NCBI GenBank assembly: GCA_005778315.1
Contig: SXOW01000054.1
Coordinates: 1 to 8,957, forward strand
From: Acidobacteriota bacterium
GTDB lineage: Bacteria; Acidobacteriota; Vicinamibacteria; Vicinamibacterales; UBA8438
Length of the DNA: 8,957 nucleotides
Direction: 5' to 3'
The position numbers and the translations under genes were made by a program. Shown piece after piece: positions 1 through 6,664 of this stretch; positions within the stretch are counted from its first letter, which is position 1, and each line of letters begins with the position of its first letter. The notes under the pieces are model-generated. The model saw nothing but the letters and a program-made list of their open reading frames with translations, ran no database searches and had not been told where the DNA came from.

Positions 1-251
1 ACGAGTACAGTCACCGCCGGACTCTAAAGCCGACTGCTACTCAAGACGGGGGGACGTCACTATATGTCGCCGGACCAGGCGCGGGGGAAGGTCGTTGACC
101 GCCGCGCCGACATATGGGCGTTCGGGGCCGTGTTCCTCCTCGCGTCGCGCAGGTCGTTCGGACCTGCATACAGAAGGACCCCAAGCAGCGTATGAACAGC
201 GCGCAAGGCGTGCGGCTGGCGCTGGACGGCGCCTTTGAGACGGCGGTCTGA
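1..251 (+). pseudogene. Remnant of a Ser/Thr protein kinase catalytic domain (frameshifted, internally deleted)
   Basis: Two pieces of a Hanks-type kinase domain survive in different frames. Positions 61-135 read YMSPDQARGKVVDRRADIWA then FGAVF, which is the activation-loop/P+1 region (subdomain VIII) and the DxWxFG motif (subdomain IX). Positions 153-251, in another frame, read VVRTCIQKDPKQRM, then a tail ending GAFETAV and a TGA. That matches subdomain XI ('CLQKDPxxR') and the usual end of the domain. An intact kinase has roughly 60 residues between these blocks; here there are only a handful of codons, so an internal stretch of about 180 bases is missing. Just upstream, 'GT' of the GTxxYMSP motif lies in yet another frame, next to a run of six G (48-53), and a TAA at 25-27 interrupts the YMSP frame. 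The ATP-binding and catalytic-loop parts would lie left of the window or are lost. This cannot encode a working kinase. Confidence 0.8.
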
Positions 252-354
252 GCTCGAAGCTGGTGGTGAACGAGCGACCGACCCGCAGCAATTGGCGCCT
301 TCTGCCTATATCAAGTTGGGCGCCAGAACCGTAGCTAGGTCAGGGGAACAGACG

Positions 355-807
355 ATGAACCAAGCAATGATTGGCGAGATGTTGGCACAAAACCAGGTGA
401 GCTGCTCGTTCGCACTCAATCGCGTCTCCGAGAAGAACGCCGGTTGGCGTGTCAACGAGTCCGCGGCTTCGATCGGGTTCATTTACCGGCACGTTGGCGA
501 GACGATGCACCTGTTCGGGCAGTTCTTCGGAGCGCCCACTGACGTGCGGAATACGACAATGGGCGCAGCGGACACAGGACAGGACTTCGATGTTGGCGAG
601 AGCCGTGAGCTGATCCAGCGAGGGTACACGCTGCTTGAGCAGCTCGCCGAGACAACGCCGGAAGCGGCGTGGCTGGACCGGATCGAAACGCCGTTCTTCG
701 GGCCGGTCACGCGAGCACGTCTCTTCTCGCACGTGCTCTTCCACACAGCACATCACGCAGGACAGATCGCATTGACCCTGTCACGGCCAGGTACAAAGAA
801 CCACTGA
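355..807 (+). CDS. DinB/YfiT-like four-helix-bundle protein, putative metal-dependent
   Basis: This encodes a 150-residue protein of the DinB superfamily, whose members are cytoplasmic four-helix bundles. Many bind a metal through three histidines and act as thiol-dependent S-transferases; many others have no known substrate. The family mark is the C-terminal stretch HVLFHTAHHAGQI (residues 126-138), matching the HxxxHxxGQ signature of the last helix, with His130 and His134 as likely ligands. His46, in FIYRHVGETMH, is the likely third ligand on helix 2. The length is normal for the family. The start at 355 is chosen because AGGGGA (342-347) lies 7 bases upstream; an in-frame ATG at 235 would add 40 residues with no family match and overlap the kinase remnant. 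The gene stands alone between a dead kinase gene and a gap without genes. The fold assignment is strong; the reaction is unknown. Confidence 0.82.
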   Translation: MNQAMIGEMLAQNQVSCSFALNRVSEKNAGWRVNESAASIGFIYRHVGETMHLFGQFFGAPTDVRNTTMGAADTGQDFDVGESRELIQRGYTLLEQLAETTPEAAWLDRIETPFFGPVTRARLFSHVLFHTAHHAGQIALTLSRPGTKNH

Positions 808-1018
808 TCTGTTCCCGTGTTTCCTGCCGACGCCTCCGCACGAAAGCATCGACGAGTGTGGGGCCTCCCCGTCTGGAATCACGCTTGACTGCACCCCCCC
901 GACCGGGCATTCTCGGCCCCATGCGCTCCGTGGAGGCGCGTAGTCGCCTGTGGGGGGCGCCAATCCGCTCGTTCAGGGCGCCAGCGGGGCTCGGAGGTCG
1001 CGTCGAGAGGCTCTAGAT

Positions 1019-1402
1019 ATGAAGAACAAAATGACACATTTTGCCATTCACATTGACGACATTGAACGGGCAAAGGGGTTTTATGACGGAGTTTTTGATT
1101 GGGGTTTCAACTCTTACGGACAATCTGACTTTTTACAGATAAGAGCCGACAAGACAGAAAACGGAGAACTCATAGGGGCATTGCAATCACGAACATACTC
1201 TCCTGTTCCTGAAAAACTAATCGGCTTGGAATGCACCATTGGAGTTGAGAACGTGGACGAAATCGTGGAACGTGTACAAAACAAAGGCGGACAAGTTCTA
1301 ATGCCGAAAACAGCCATTCCTTATGTGGGGTGGATTGCGAAATTCTTGGACACAGAAGGCAACCTGATTTGTGCAATGCAATACGACAACAATGCAAGAT
1401 GA
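1019..1402 (+). CDS. VOC (glyoxalase/bleomycin-resistance fold) protein, horizontally acquired
   Basis: This encodes a 127-residue protein of the vicinal oxygen chelate superfamily, in the 'predicted enzyme related to lactoylglutathione lyase' style. It opens with MTHFAIHIDDIERAKGFYDG (residues 5-24), the typical first beta strand and helix ('F.I...D..RA..FY...F.W'). It ends in VGWIAKFLDTEGNLICAM, the typical last strands ('...F.DPEGN.......'). One module of this size normally forms a homodimer. Metal ligands are not clear: His7 or His11 could serve, but the usual C-terminal glutamate is not obvious, so catalytic activity is uncertain. A GAGAGG (1005-1010) lies 8 bases before the ATG; Met5 is an alternative start. 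Base composition is about 44% GC over 1021-1380 by hand count, far below the neighbours, with A/T-ending codons. This points to recent transfer from a lower-GC donor. Its stop overlaps the next ORF (ATGA). Confidence 0.85.
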   Translation: MKNKMTHFAIHIDDIERAKGFYDGVFDWGFNSYGQSDFLQIRADKTENGELIGALQSRTYSPVPEKLIGLECTIGVENVDEIVERVQNKGGQVLMPKTAIPYVGWIAKFLDTEGNLICAMQYDNNAR

Positions 1403-1536
1403 CAAAGTCAAGACCCATACATCCAGACCTCTTTGAGCAGCTCCGGGAGGAGTTTCTCGGCTGTCTGATGCGTGGGGACCATCGTTCTCTGGCGAAGATC
1501 TGTTGCTCCATCGCCATCAAGCGAGCCGATGCGTGA
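1399..1536 (+). CDS. Small ORF, 45 residues, possibly the truncated start of a larger protein
   Basis: The ATG at 1399 overlaps the TGA of the VOC gene (ATGA), suggesting translational coupling. The product begins MTKSRPIHPDLFEQLREEFL and continues with a short helix-rich stretch containing LMRGDHRSL, then stops at 1534-1536. I do not recognise it with confidence. The pattern 'L(R)xxFLxxLxxGDxxSLxxI' resembles the first helices of cobalamin-binding cap modules found in B12-dependent methyltransferases and regulators. If so, the rest of that protein is missing, and the reading frame ends five bases before the attC-like inverted repeat. GC content rises again within this ORF, so the low-GC block and the small ORF may have different origins. 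It could also be a non-coding join that happens to be open. There is no ribosome binding site beyond coupling to the gene before it. Confidence 0.35.
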   Translation: MTKSRPIHPDLFEQLREEFLGCLMRGDHRSLAKICCSIAIKRADA

Positions 1537-1540
1537 CGCC

Positions 1541-1615
1541 GCCCAACCTGTCGGAGCGGCTACGTGGGTCGGATCACGCACACGGCCCTACGCCCCATCG
1601 CTCCGAATGGTGGGC
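1541..1615 (+). repeat. Imperfect inverted repeat resembling an integron attC site
   Basis: The left arm GCCCAACCTGTCGGAGCG (1541-1558) pairs with the right arm CGCTCCGAATGGTGGGC (1599-1615). Pairing gives 8 bp (TCGGAGCG/CGCTCCGA), a 2-nt internal mismatch, 2 bp, one unpaired A, then 5 bp (GCCCA/TGGGC), around a 40-base loop that may pair further. The first seven bases match the attC R'' consensus RYYYAAC, and the extra A on one arm is the kind of extrahelical base attC sites carry. The right end reads GGTGGGC, one base off the R' consensus GTTRRRY; CTTGGGC at 1615-1621 is an alternative, also one base off. The site begins five bases after a stop codon, as in gene cassettes. No T-run follows, so it is not an intrinsic terminator. 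It may be a degenerate attC or a chance GC-rich hairpin. Confidence 0.35.
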
Positions 1616-1633
1616 TTGGGCTATGCTCACGCG

Positions 1634-2980
1634 ATGCGACCCCCTTTCCTATCGCTCGTCCCGTTGCTGCTCGGAACCCTCATCGCGTGCGGCCCCAGTC
1701 AGCCGTCCGGACCGCTCCCCGGCGCCGGCGTCGTGGCAATCGTGGGGGGCCAGCTCATCGACGGCACCGGGAGCGACCCGATCGCGGAGTCGGTCGTGCT
1801 GGTCAGAGACGGACGGATCGAGACCGTGGGTCCCCGGTCATCGACGCCGGTGCCAGACGGCGCCGAGGTCGTTGCCGCGACCGGCCAGACGGTCATGCCG
1901 GGTCTCGTCGAGACGCACGCGCACTATCACGGCGACCTGGACCGAGTCAGGCGGCAGTTCCGAACACAGCTCTATTTCGGGGTGACGACGGCACGCAGCA
2001 TCGGCGCCGACCCTCCGGACAAGGTTGCGCTCATGCTGGAGGCGCACGCCGGTCAGGTGACGGCGCCACGCATGTACACGGCCGGACTCGGGTTCTCGTA
2101 TCCGGACGGTTTCCCGCCCGGGTCACCCGTCAACCGGCCGCACACCGACGACGAGGCGCGTCAGATGGTCGCGGCGCTGGCCGAGCAAGGGGTCCACTTC
2201 GTCAAGATGTGGGTGAACCGGATGCCGACGCCGGGTATGAAAATCACCCCGGAGATGCGCACGACGGTGGTCGAACAGGCGATCGTGCACGACCTCGTGC
2301 CCGTGGCGCACATCATCGAGGAAGCGGACCTCGCGCAACTGCTCGACCTCGGGGTCCGCGACTTCCTGCACACCGTCGAAGACACGGACATCTCCCAGGA
2401 CCTCCTCGAGCGGCTGCGCGAGACCGGGACGGTCTTGTCGCCGACGCTCACCAACATGCACGCTGGCTGGCTCTGGATCGATCATCCGGAACTGCTGGAC
2501 GACCCCGAGGTGCGGGCGGCGTTCGAGCCCGAGGCCCTGGCTCGCTGGTCCGACCCGGCACACCGCGACGAGGCCGCCGCCGACCCGACACTCGAAGGCC
2601 GCAAGGCGCGGCTGGCTGGTGCGATGGCGTTCGTGAACATCCTGACCGACGCCGGGGTGAGGGTGGCGGTGGGCACAGACAGCGGTGCGGGCAACGGGAC
2701 CTGGAATGTCCCGCAAGGCTGGGGCACGCACCACGAGCTCGAGCTGTATGTCGAAGCCGGTCTCACCCCGATGCAGGCCATTGTCGCGGCGACACAGACC
2801 GGAGCGACGCTGCTCAGTCGCGGCGAACCGGAGTTCGGGATACTCGCCGCGGGCAAGGTCGCCGACCTCATTGTCCTGAACGGCGACCCGCTCGCAGACA
2901 TTGCGAACACCCGGGACATCGAACGCGTCATGCAGCGCGGCGAGTGGCTGGACCGGACCACCCTGATGACGATCCCCTGA
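1634..2980 (+). CDS. Lipoprotein metal-dependent amidohydrolase (imidazolonepropionase/prolidase-like)
   Basis: This encodes a 448-residue amidohydrolase-superfamily enzyme (COG1228-like), expected to hydrolyse an amide or peptide-like bond with a two-metal centre. The start at 1634 gives a lipoprotein signal MRPPFLSLVPLLLGTLIAC with the lipobox LIAC and lipidated Cys19, so it is probably membrane-anchored in the periplasm. The N-terminal composite beta domain contains GGQLIDGTG and VLVRDGRI. The metal ligands are all visible: THAHYH (His95, His97), Lys191 in HFVKMWV (the likely carboxylated bridging lysine), His226 in PVAHII, His246 in DFLHTVED and Asp349 in VAVGTDSGAG. The C-terminus returns to the beta domain with GKVADLIVLNGDPL. 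Upstream in-frame ATGs exist, but only this one gives a signal peptide. There is no clear Shine-Dalgarno; TATGCT at 1622-1627 could be a -10 box for a nearly leaderless message. Substrate is unknown. Next downstream, on the same strand, is the receptor gene. Confidence 0.9.
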   Translation: MRPPFLSLVPLLLGTLIACGPSQPSGPLPGAGVVAIVGGQLIDGTGSDPIAESVVLVRDGRIETVGPRSSTPVPDGAEVVAATGQTVMPGLVETHAHYHGDLDRVRRQFRTQLYFGVTTARSIGADPPDKVALMLEAHAGQVTAPRMYTAGLGFSYPDGFPPGSPVNRPHTDDEARQMVAALAEQGVHFVKMWVNRMPTPGMKITPEMRTTVVEQAIVHDLVPVAHIIEEADLAQLLDLGVRDFLHTVEDTDISQDLLERLRETGTVLSPTLTNMHAGWLWIDHPELLDDPEVRAAFEPEALARWSDPAHRDEAAADPTLEGRKARLAGAMAFVNILTDAGVRVAVGTDSGAGNGTWNVPQGWGTHHELELYVEAGLTPMQAIVAATQTGATLLSRGEPEFGILAAGKVADLIVLNGDPLADIANTRDIERVMQRGEWLDRTTLMTIP

Positions 2981-2989
2981 TCGCCCGCC

Positions 2990-3042
2990 TCCAGGCGCGG
3001 ATTCGATGGACGCGGATCCAGGCGCCATTGGATGGACGCGAA
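2990..3042 (+). repeat. Two-copy tandem repeat of 26-27 bases
   Basis: Copy 1 spans 2990-3016 and copy 2 spans 3017-3042, directly abutting. Both open with TCCAGGCGC and share an ATTsGATGGACGCG core (3001-3014 and 3027-3040). They differ at a few bases and by one indel. The pair sits just after the amidohydrolase stop and before the likely promoter zone of the receptor gene. It could be a duplicated protein-binding site or a plain tandem duplication. It is too short and has too few copies for a CRISPR. Confidence 0.7.
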
Positions 3043-3044
3043 TC

Positions 3045-3050
3045 TATAAA
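3045..3050 (+). promoter_or_regulatory. Possible -10 element (TATAAA) ahead of the TonB-dependent receptor
   Basis: TATAAAAT at 3045-3052 is the most AT-rich promoter-like hexamer in the 241-base gap before the receptor gene. No convincing TTGACA-type -35 sits 16-18 bases upstream; instead the tandem repeat lies there. If used, it would give a leader of about 165 bases ending in the hairpin at 3183-3207. This is weak evidence based on one hexamer. Confidence 0.25.
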
Positions 3051-3182
3051 ATTGGAGACGACCCGAACGAAAAGACAAATCGAACCAGACACCCCAAGAA
3101 CTGGGCCATTTCTTCACGGGTTGACCACCACCGCCCAGCCATTTGCCGGCACTGTTTTTGCAGCTAGAGACGTTACACGCGT

Positions 3183-3213
3183 CCCGCTCCGTAGCGGGAT
3201 TCTTTTTGGGAGG
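3183..3213 (+). promoter_or_regulatory. Leader hairpin with U-tract directly before the receptor's ribosome binding site
   Basis: CCCGCT (3183-3188) and AGCGGG (3193-3198) form a perfect 6-bp stem with a CCGT loop. ATTC and five T follow (3203-3207), then the strong Shine-Dalgarno GGGAGG (3208-3213), 8 bases from the ATG at 3222. The stem plus T-run resembles a short intrinsic terminator, yet it lies inside the leader of the receptor gene. It could stop read-through from the amidohydrolase, act as an attenuator, or stabilise the 5' end of the message. The heptamer GTTACAC occurs on both sides (3172-3178 and 3213-3219). No known riboswitch consensus was recognised. Confidence 0.45.
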
Positions 3214-3221
3214 TTACACAA

Positions 3222-6200
3222 ATGCAGTTGCGGAAGCTGTTGTTCGTCGCGCTCGGGGCGCTCGTCCTACTCCCCGCTGCCGCGTCGGCCCAGAGCCAGT
3301 TCGCTGGCAACGTCCAGGATGACACCGGGGGCGCGTTGCCCGGCGTCACCGTGACGGCGGCCAGCGCGGCACTCATCGAAGGCTCGCGTATTGCCGTCAC
3401 CGACGGCACGGGCCAATACCAGATCATTGATCTGCGCCCCGGCATCTATACGCTGACGTACGAGCTCCCGGGGTTCGGCACCCAGGTCCGGAACGAAGTC
3501 AACCTGCCCAGCGACGTCAGCATCACGATGGACGTCGTGCTCGCCGTCGGGTCCCTCGAGGAGTCCATCACGGTCTCCGGTGAGACGCCGACCGTCGACA
3601 TTCAGCAGGCCGAGCGCGTCGAAGTGCTCACGGCGGAAGTGCTCACGGCGATTCCGACCGGTGGCAGCCTCTACTCCTTCGGCACCTTGGTGCCGGGTGT
3701 CCGCACCAGCCTCCCCGACATCGGCGGCGCGCGGGCCATGGAGCAGGTGCTGATGTATGGCGTCGGCGCCGGCGGCATGGACACGACGACCCTGGTCGAC
3801 GGCATGCAGGTCAACTCGTCGATCGGCAACGGTGCCTATCAGATGTACTTCAACCCGCAGATGAACGCGGAGACGTCGTTCACCACGGCCGGCGCCGGCG
3901 CTGACACCCAGCGTGGCGGCATCCGGATCAACATGGTCCCGAAGGACGGCGGCAACACCTTCAGCGGCCAGGCCTACTTCGGTGGGTCGCATCGCTCCTG
4001 GCAGTCGAGCGTCTGGAACGAGCGCCTCGGCGAGCTTGGCGTGCAATCGAAGGCCCAGGGCGACCTCCGCGACGGTGCGCCGCGGATCGACCGGGTGTAT
4101 GACCTCAACACCTCGCTTGGCGGTCCGATCATCAAAGACAAGCTGTGGTTCTTCGGATCCTTGCGCGACTGGTCGACCGACCTCGTCGTGCTCAACAGCT
4201 TCGACCGCGAAGGCAACCCGGGTGTCGATGACAACCGGCTGACCAGCGCGTTGATGCGCCTGACCTACCAGGCGAACTCGCGCAACAAGTTCTCGGCCTA
4301 CATCGACCGGATCCGCAAGGTGCGCGCCCACGAGCACTTCGAGGGCACGGACCTGGTGACGGCGGCCTTTTTGCGGCGCCCGATCCTCTACTACACGGGG
4401 GCCACGAAGTGGACCGGCACGCTCTCGAACCGGGTTCTGGCCGAGTTCGGGTTTTCGCTCAACGGCGAGGTCTACCCGCGCGGCTACCAGCCGGGTATCG
4501 AGCAGGCGAGCCCGTCCAACCTGTTCACCTGTTCGTCAACACCCTGCTTCCCTGATGAAATGACGGGGGCGCAGTTCACCAATCAGTTGGGGAGCGCCGC
4601 GGGCGGCTCCTCCTGGTATGGCGGTCCGCTCGGCGAGTTCATCGGTACGACCGACAGCCGGTTGAACAATCTGTCGTACGGGGCGTCCGACCAAAGCGAG
4701 ATCCACTACCCGTTCAAGTGGAACTACATCGGGTCGGTGTCGTATGTCACCGGGTCGCACAACCTGAAGGTCGGCTTCGAGCACTCCTGGTCGTATGAGG
4801 AAGTGGTTCTGTTTCACAATGCGGCCGTGCGGCGGATATACGGGGACGACGCGAACCCGTTCGGCATCCAGCTTCCGTGGGTGACCACGGATCTGCCGTA
4901 TTCGTCGACCAACCGCAAGAAGGGGACGCCTCCGGGGCTGATTGGCGATCCGCGGTCGGTCACGGTCTACAACGACCCCGCCTTTGACCGGGTGGACGCG
5001 GACTACGACAGCGGCATCTACGCGCAGGACTCCTGGACCATCGACCGGTTGACCCTCAACTACGGCGCCCGGATCGACGTTGCCGACGCGTCGATTCCGC
5101 CGATTGTCAAACCGGGCGGCCGGTTCACCGCCCCGGTCGACTTTGGTGACAGGACGCTGTTCCCGAATCCGGTGGACTTCCCGAGCTTCGGCCCGGACTT
5201 CTCACCTCGGCTCAGCGCGGTCTTGGACGCGTTCGGCAACGGCAAGACGGCACTGAAGTTCGGGTTCAACCGCTACGTCAACGCGTTCGGGCTGACCTTC
5301 CCGCAGCGGTACCAGCCGGCGTTGCGTGACTCCGAGAGCCGGCTCTGGAACGACATCACGCTGGCGCCGAACGGTCTGCTGCCGGCCGGTTGCTCCCTCA
5401 GCGGGGTCGGCTGTCCGAATCCGTATGGCACCAACGGCGACAACATTCCGCAGGACTGGGAAATCGGCGCGCCGGCGCGTCTGGGCTTCGGCGTGCGGGA
5501 GACGGACCGGCCCGGCGAGGGCTACTCCCGTGGCTACCAGGATCTGCTGACCTTCGGGATCCAGCAGGAAGTCCGTCCCGGACTGTCGGTGAGCGCCGAG
5601 TGGCGACGTCGCTGGTACCGGAACGTGGAGAACCAGGACAACATCCTGCGTGACTTCGGCGACTTCTCCCGGATCGATGTGGTGGCCCCGTTGCCGTATG
5701 TGGGCACCATCCCGGTCTACAACATCAACCCCGCGGTGCGGCAGCTGGTCGAGGAGATCGACCGGAACTTCGAAGGGGAAGGCTACAAGAACCAGTACAC
5801 CGGGTTCGAGTTGAGCTTCCAGGGTCGCTTGGATGGCGGCGGCAGCATCTTTGGCGGGTGGACCGTGGACAGCCCGGGCACCAACTGGTTCGCCGGTGGT
5901 GGTAGAGGGAACAACTGTCCGTTGCAGAACGAGCACGAGAACGACCCGAACCAGCTCCGCTTCTGCGATGCGTTCGCTTTCCCGCAGCCGTATCGGAACG
6001 AGTTCAAGGTTGCGGGGAACTACCCGCTGCCTTGGCAGGACCTGATGGTCGCCGGCACGATCATCGCCAACGCCGGCGGTTACGAGGGCGCCGTCATCCC
6101 AGAGACGTTCAGCATCACGCGCACCTCTAACACCTACGGCGCGCCGTTCTACACGTCGGCCAACTGCACGGGCAGCTGTGTGTTGGGTCAGTCGATCATC

Positions 6201-6524
6201 ACCAACGCCAACGGCGGCGTGGTGTCACCGACGGTCGGCCTCAGCACCAGCGAGCACACCGTCACGCTGCTGCCGGGCAACAGCGTGAAGTTCCCGCCGT
6301 ACTGGATCCAGGTGGACGCCAGCATTGGCAAGACGTTCGAAGTGGGCGATCGAGTTCGCTTGGAGGCCAGGCTTGAGGGCTTCAACCTGTCCAACGCCGG
6401 ATTCGAGGTTACGTCGCGATCGACCCGGGGCACGGCGGTTGGCCGGCAGAGCGGCATCTTCGAGCATGCGTCCAACATCAACAACGGACGTATCATGCGG
6501 CTGTCGATCAACACGCGCTGGTAG
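3222..6524 (+). CDS. TonB-dependent receptor with carboxypeptidase-regulatory-like N-terminal domain (Oar-like)
   Basis: This encodes an 1100-residue outer-membrane receptor expected to import a substrate using TonB energy. It starts with a signal peptide (residues 1-23, MQLRKLLFVALGALVLLPAA then ASA). A CarboxypepD_reg-like beta-sandwich follows, about 26-110, with the motif DDTGGALPGVTV and later GQYQIIDLRPGIYTL. EESITVSG (113-120) is a TonB-box-like stretch. The plug domain covers roughly 121-245, including LVDGMQV and NMVPKDGGNTFSG. The remainder is a large beta barrel, closing with the aromatic C-terminus LSINTRW. Length and layout match Oar-like receptors abundant in Acidobacteriota and Bacteroidota; no SusD partner is present. 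The eight cysteines fall in four close pairs (437/442, 724/731, 899/915, 982/986), probably surface-loop disulfides. A strong GGGAGG supports the start. The upstream lipoprotein amidohydrolase may act on the same material. The ligand cannot be named. Confidence 0.93.
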   Translation: MQLRKLLFVALGALVLLPAAASAQSQFAGNVQDDTGGALPGVTVTAASAALIEGSRIAVTDGTGQYQIIDLRPGIYTLTYELPGFGTQVRNEVNLPSDVSITMDVVLAVGSLEESITVSGETPTVDIQQAERVEVLTAEVLTAIPTGGSLYSFGTLVPGVRTSLPDIGGARAMEQVLMYGVGAGGMDTTTLVDGMQVNSSIGNGAYQMYFNPQMNAETSFTTAGAGADTQRGGIRINMVPKDGGNTFSGQAYFGGSHRSWQSSVWNERLGELGVQSKAQGDLRDGAPRIDRVYDLNTSLGGPIIKDKLWFFGSLRDWSTDLVVLNSFDREGNPGVDDNRLTSALMRLTYQANSRNKFSAYIDRIRKVRAHEHFEGTDLVTAAFLRRPILYYTGATKWTGTLSNRVLAEFGFSLNGEVYPRGYQPGIEQASPSNLFTCSSTPCFPDEMTGAQFTNQLGSAAGGSSWYGGPLGEFIGTTDSRLNNLSYGASDQSEIHYPFKWNYIGSVSYVTGSHNLKVGFEHSWSYEEVVLFHNAAVRRIYGDDANPFGIQLPWVTTDLPYSSTNRKKGTPPGLIGDPRSVTVYNDPAFDRVDADYDSGIYAQDSWTIDRLTLNYGARIDVADASIPPIVKPGGRFTAPVDFGDRTLFPNPVDFPSFGPDFSPRLSAVLDAFGNGKTALKFGFNRYVNAFGLTFPQRYQPALRDSESRLWNDITLAPNGLLPAGCSLSGVGCPNPYGTNGDNIPQDWEIGAPARLGFGVRETDRPGEGYSRGYQDLLTFGIQQEVRPGLSVSAEWRRRWYRNVENQDNILRDFGDFSRIDVVAPLPYVGTIPVYNINPAVRQLVEEIDRNFEGEGYKNQYTGFELSFQGRLDGGGSIFGGWTVDSPGTNWFAGGGRGNNCPLQNEHENDPNQLRFCDAFAFPQPYRNEFKVAGNYPLPWQDLMVAGTIIANAGGYEGAVIPETFSITRTSNTYGAPFYTSANCTGSCVLGQSIITNANGGVVSPTVGLSTSEHTVTLLPGNSVKFPPYWIQVDASIGKTFEVGDRVRLEARLEGFNLSNAGFEVTSRSTRGTAVGRQSGIFEHASNINNGRIMRLSINTRW

Positions 6525-6554
6525 ATTTCGTCCTACCAGTTCGCAGGCACGACG

Positions 6555-6592
6555 CGCCGGTGGAGGCTTGGGCCTCCACCGGCGTTTTTTTT
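6555..6592 (+). terminator. Strong intrinsic terminator after the receptor gene
   Basis: The arms CGCCGGTGGAGGC (6555-6567) and GCCTCCACCGGCG (6572-6584) are perfectly complementary over 13 bp around a TTGG loop, followed directly by eight T (6585-6592). It lies 30 bases after the receptor stop and separates it from the next gene. The T-run is on the + strand only, so termination is for the receptor transcript. Confidence 0.95.
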
Positions 6593-6664
6593 ATCCCAGA
6601 CAGGGTGGCCGACAGGACGATTTCCTGTACGATCTAGCACGCGTCGGCCGTAGGGCCCACCTCC

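Noticed and set aside
808..1018. Gene or attC site in the gap between the DinB and VOC genes
   Set aside because: No homologous-looking frame, no RYYYAAC heptamer, and only a small AGGCG/CGCCT hairpin (934-949) and a run of seven C (894-900) were seen. A GGGCGCCAG shared with 318-326 recurs at 976-984 but is probably chance in GC-rich DNA.
1622..1633. TATGCT box six bases before the amidohydrolase ATG, as a leaderless promoter
   Set aside because: No matching -35 element at 16-18 bases; kept only as a remark because a single hexamer is weak evidence.
2123..3028. Long open frame on the minus strand (301 codons) opposite the amidohydrolase
   Set aside because: High-GC shadow of a gene with complete catalytic motifs on the + strand; the translation has no recognisable domain and is rich in Arg, His and Val, as shadows are.
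3045..3221. Cobalamin or other known riboswitch in the receptor leader
   Set aside because: No B12-box or other riboswitch consensus could be read; only a simple hairpin is supported.
1564..3354. 596-codon + strand open frame overlapping the amidohydrolase in another frame
   Set aside because: Arg/Gly-rich frame-shadow that runs through the intergenic region into the receptor start; the amidohydrolase frame has signal peptide and metal ligands.
3267..4337. Long open frame on the minus strand (356 codons) opposite the receptor plug region
   Set aside because: Antisense shadow of the receptor; no signal, motif or ribosome binding site of its own.
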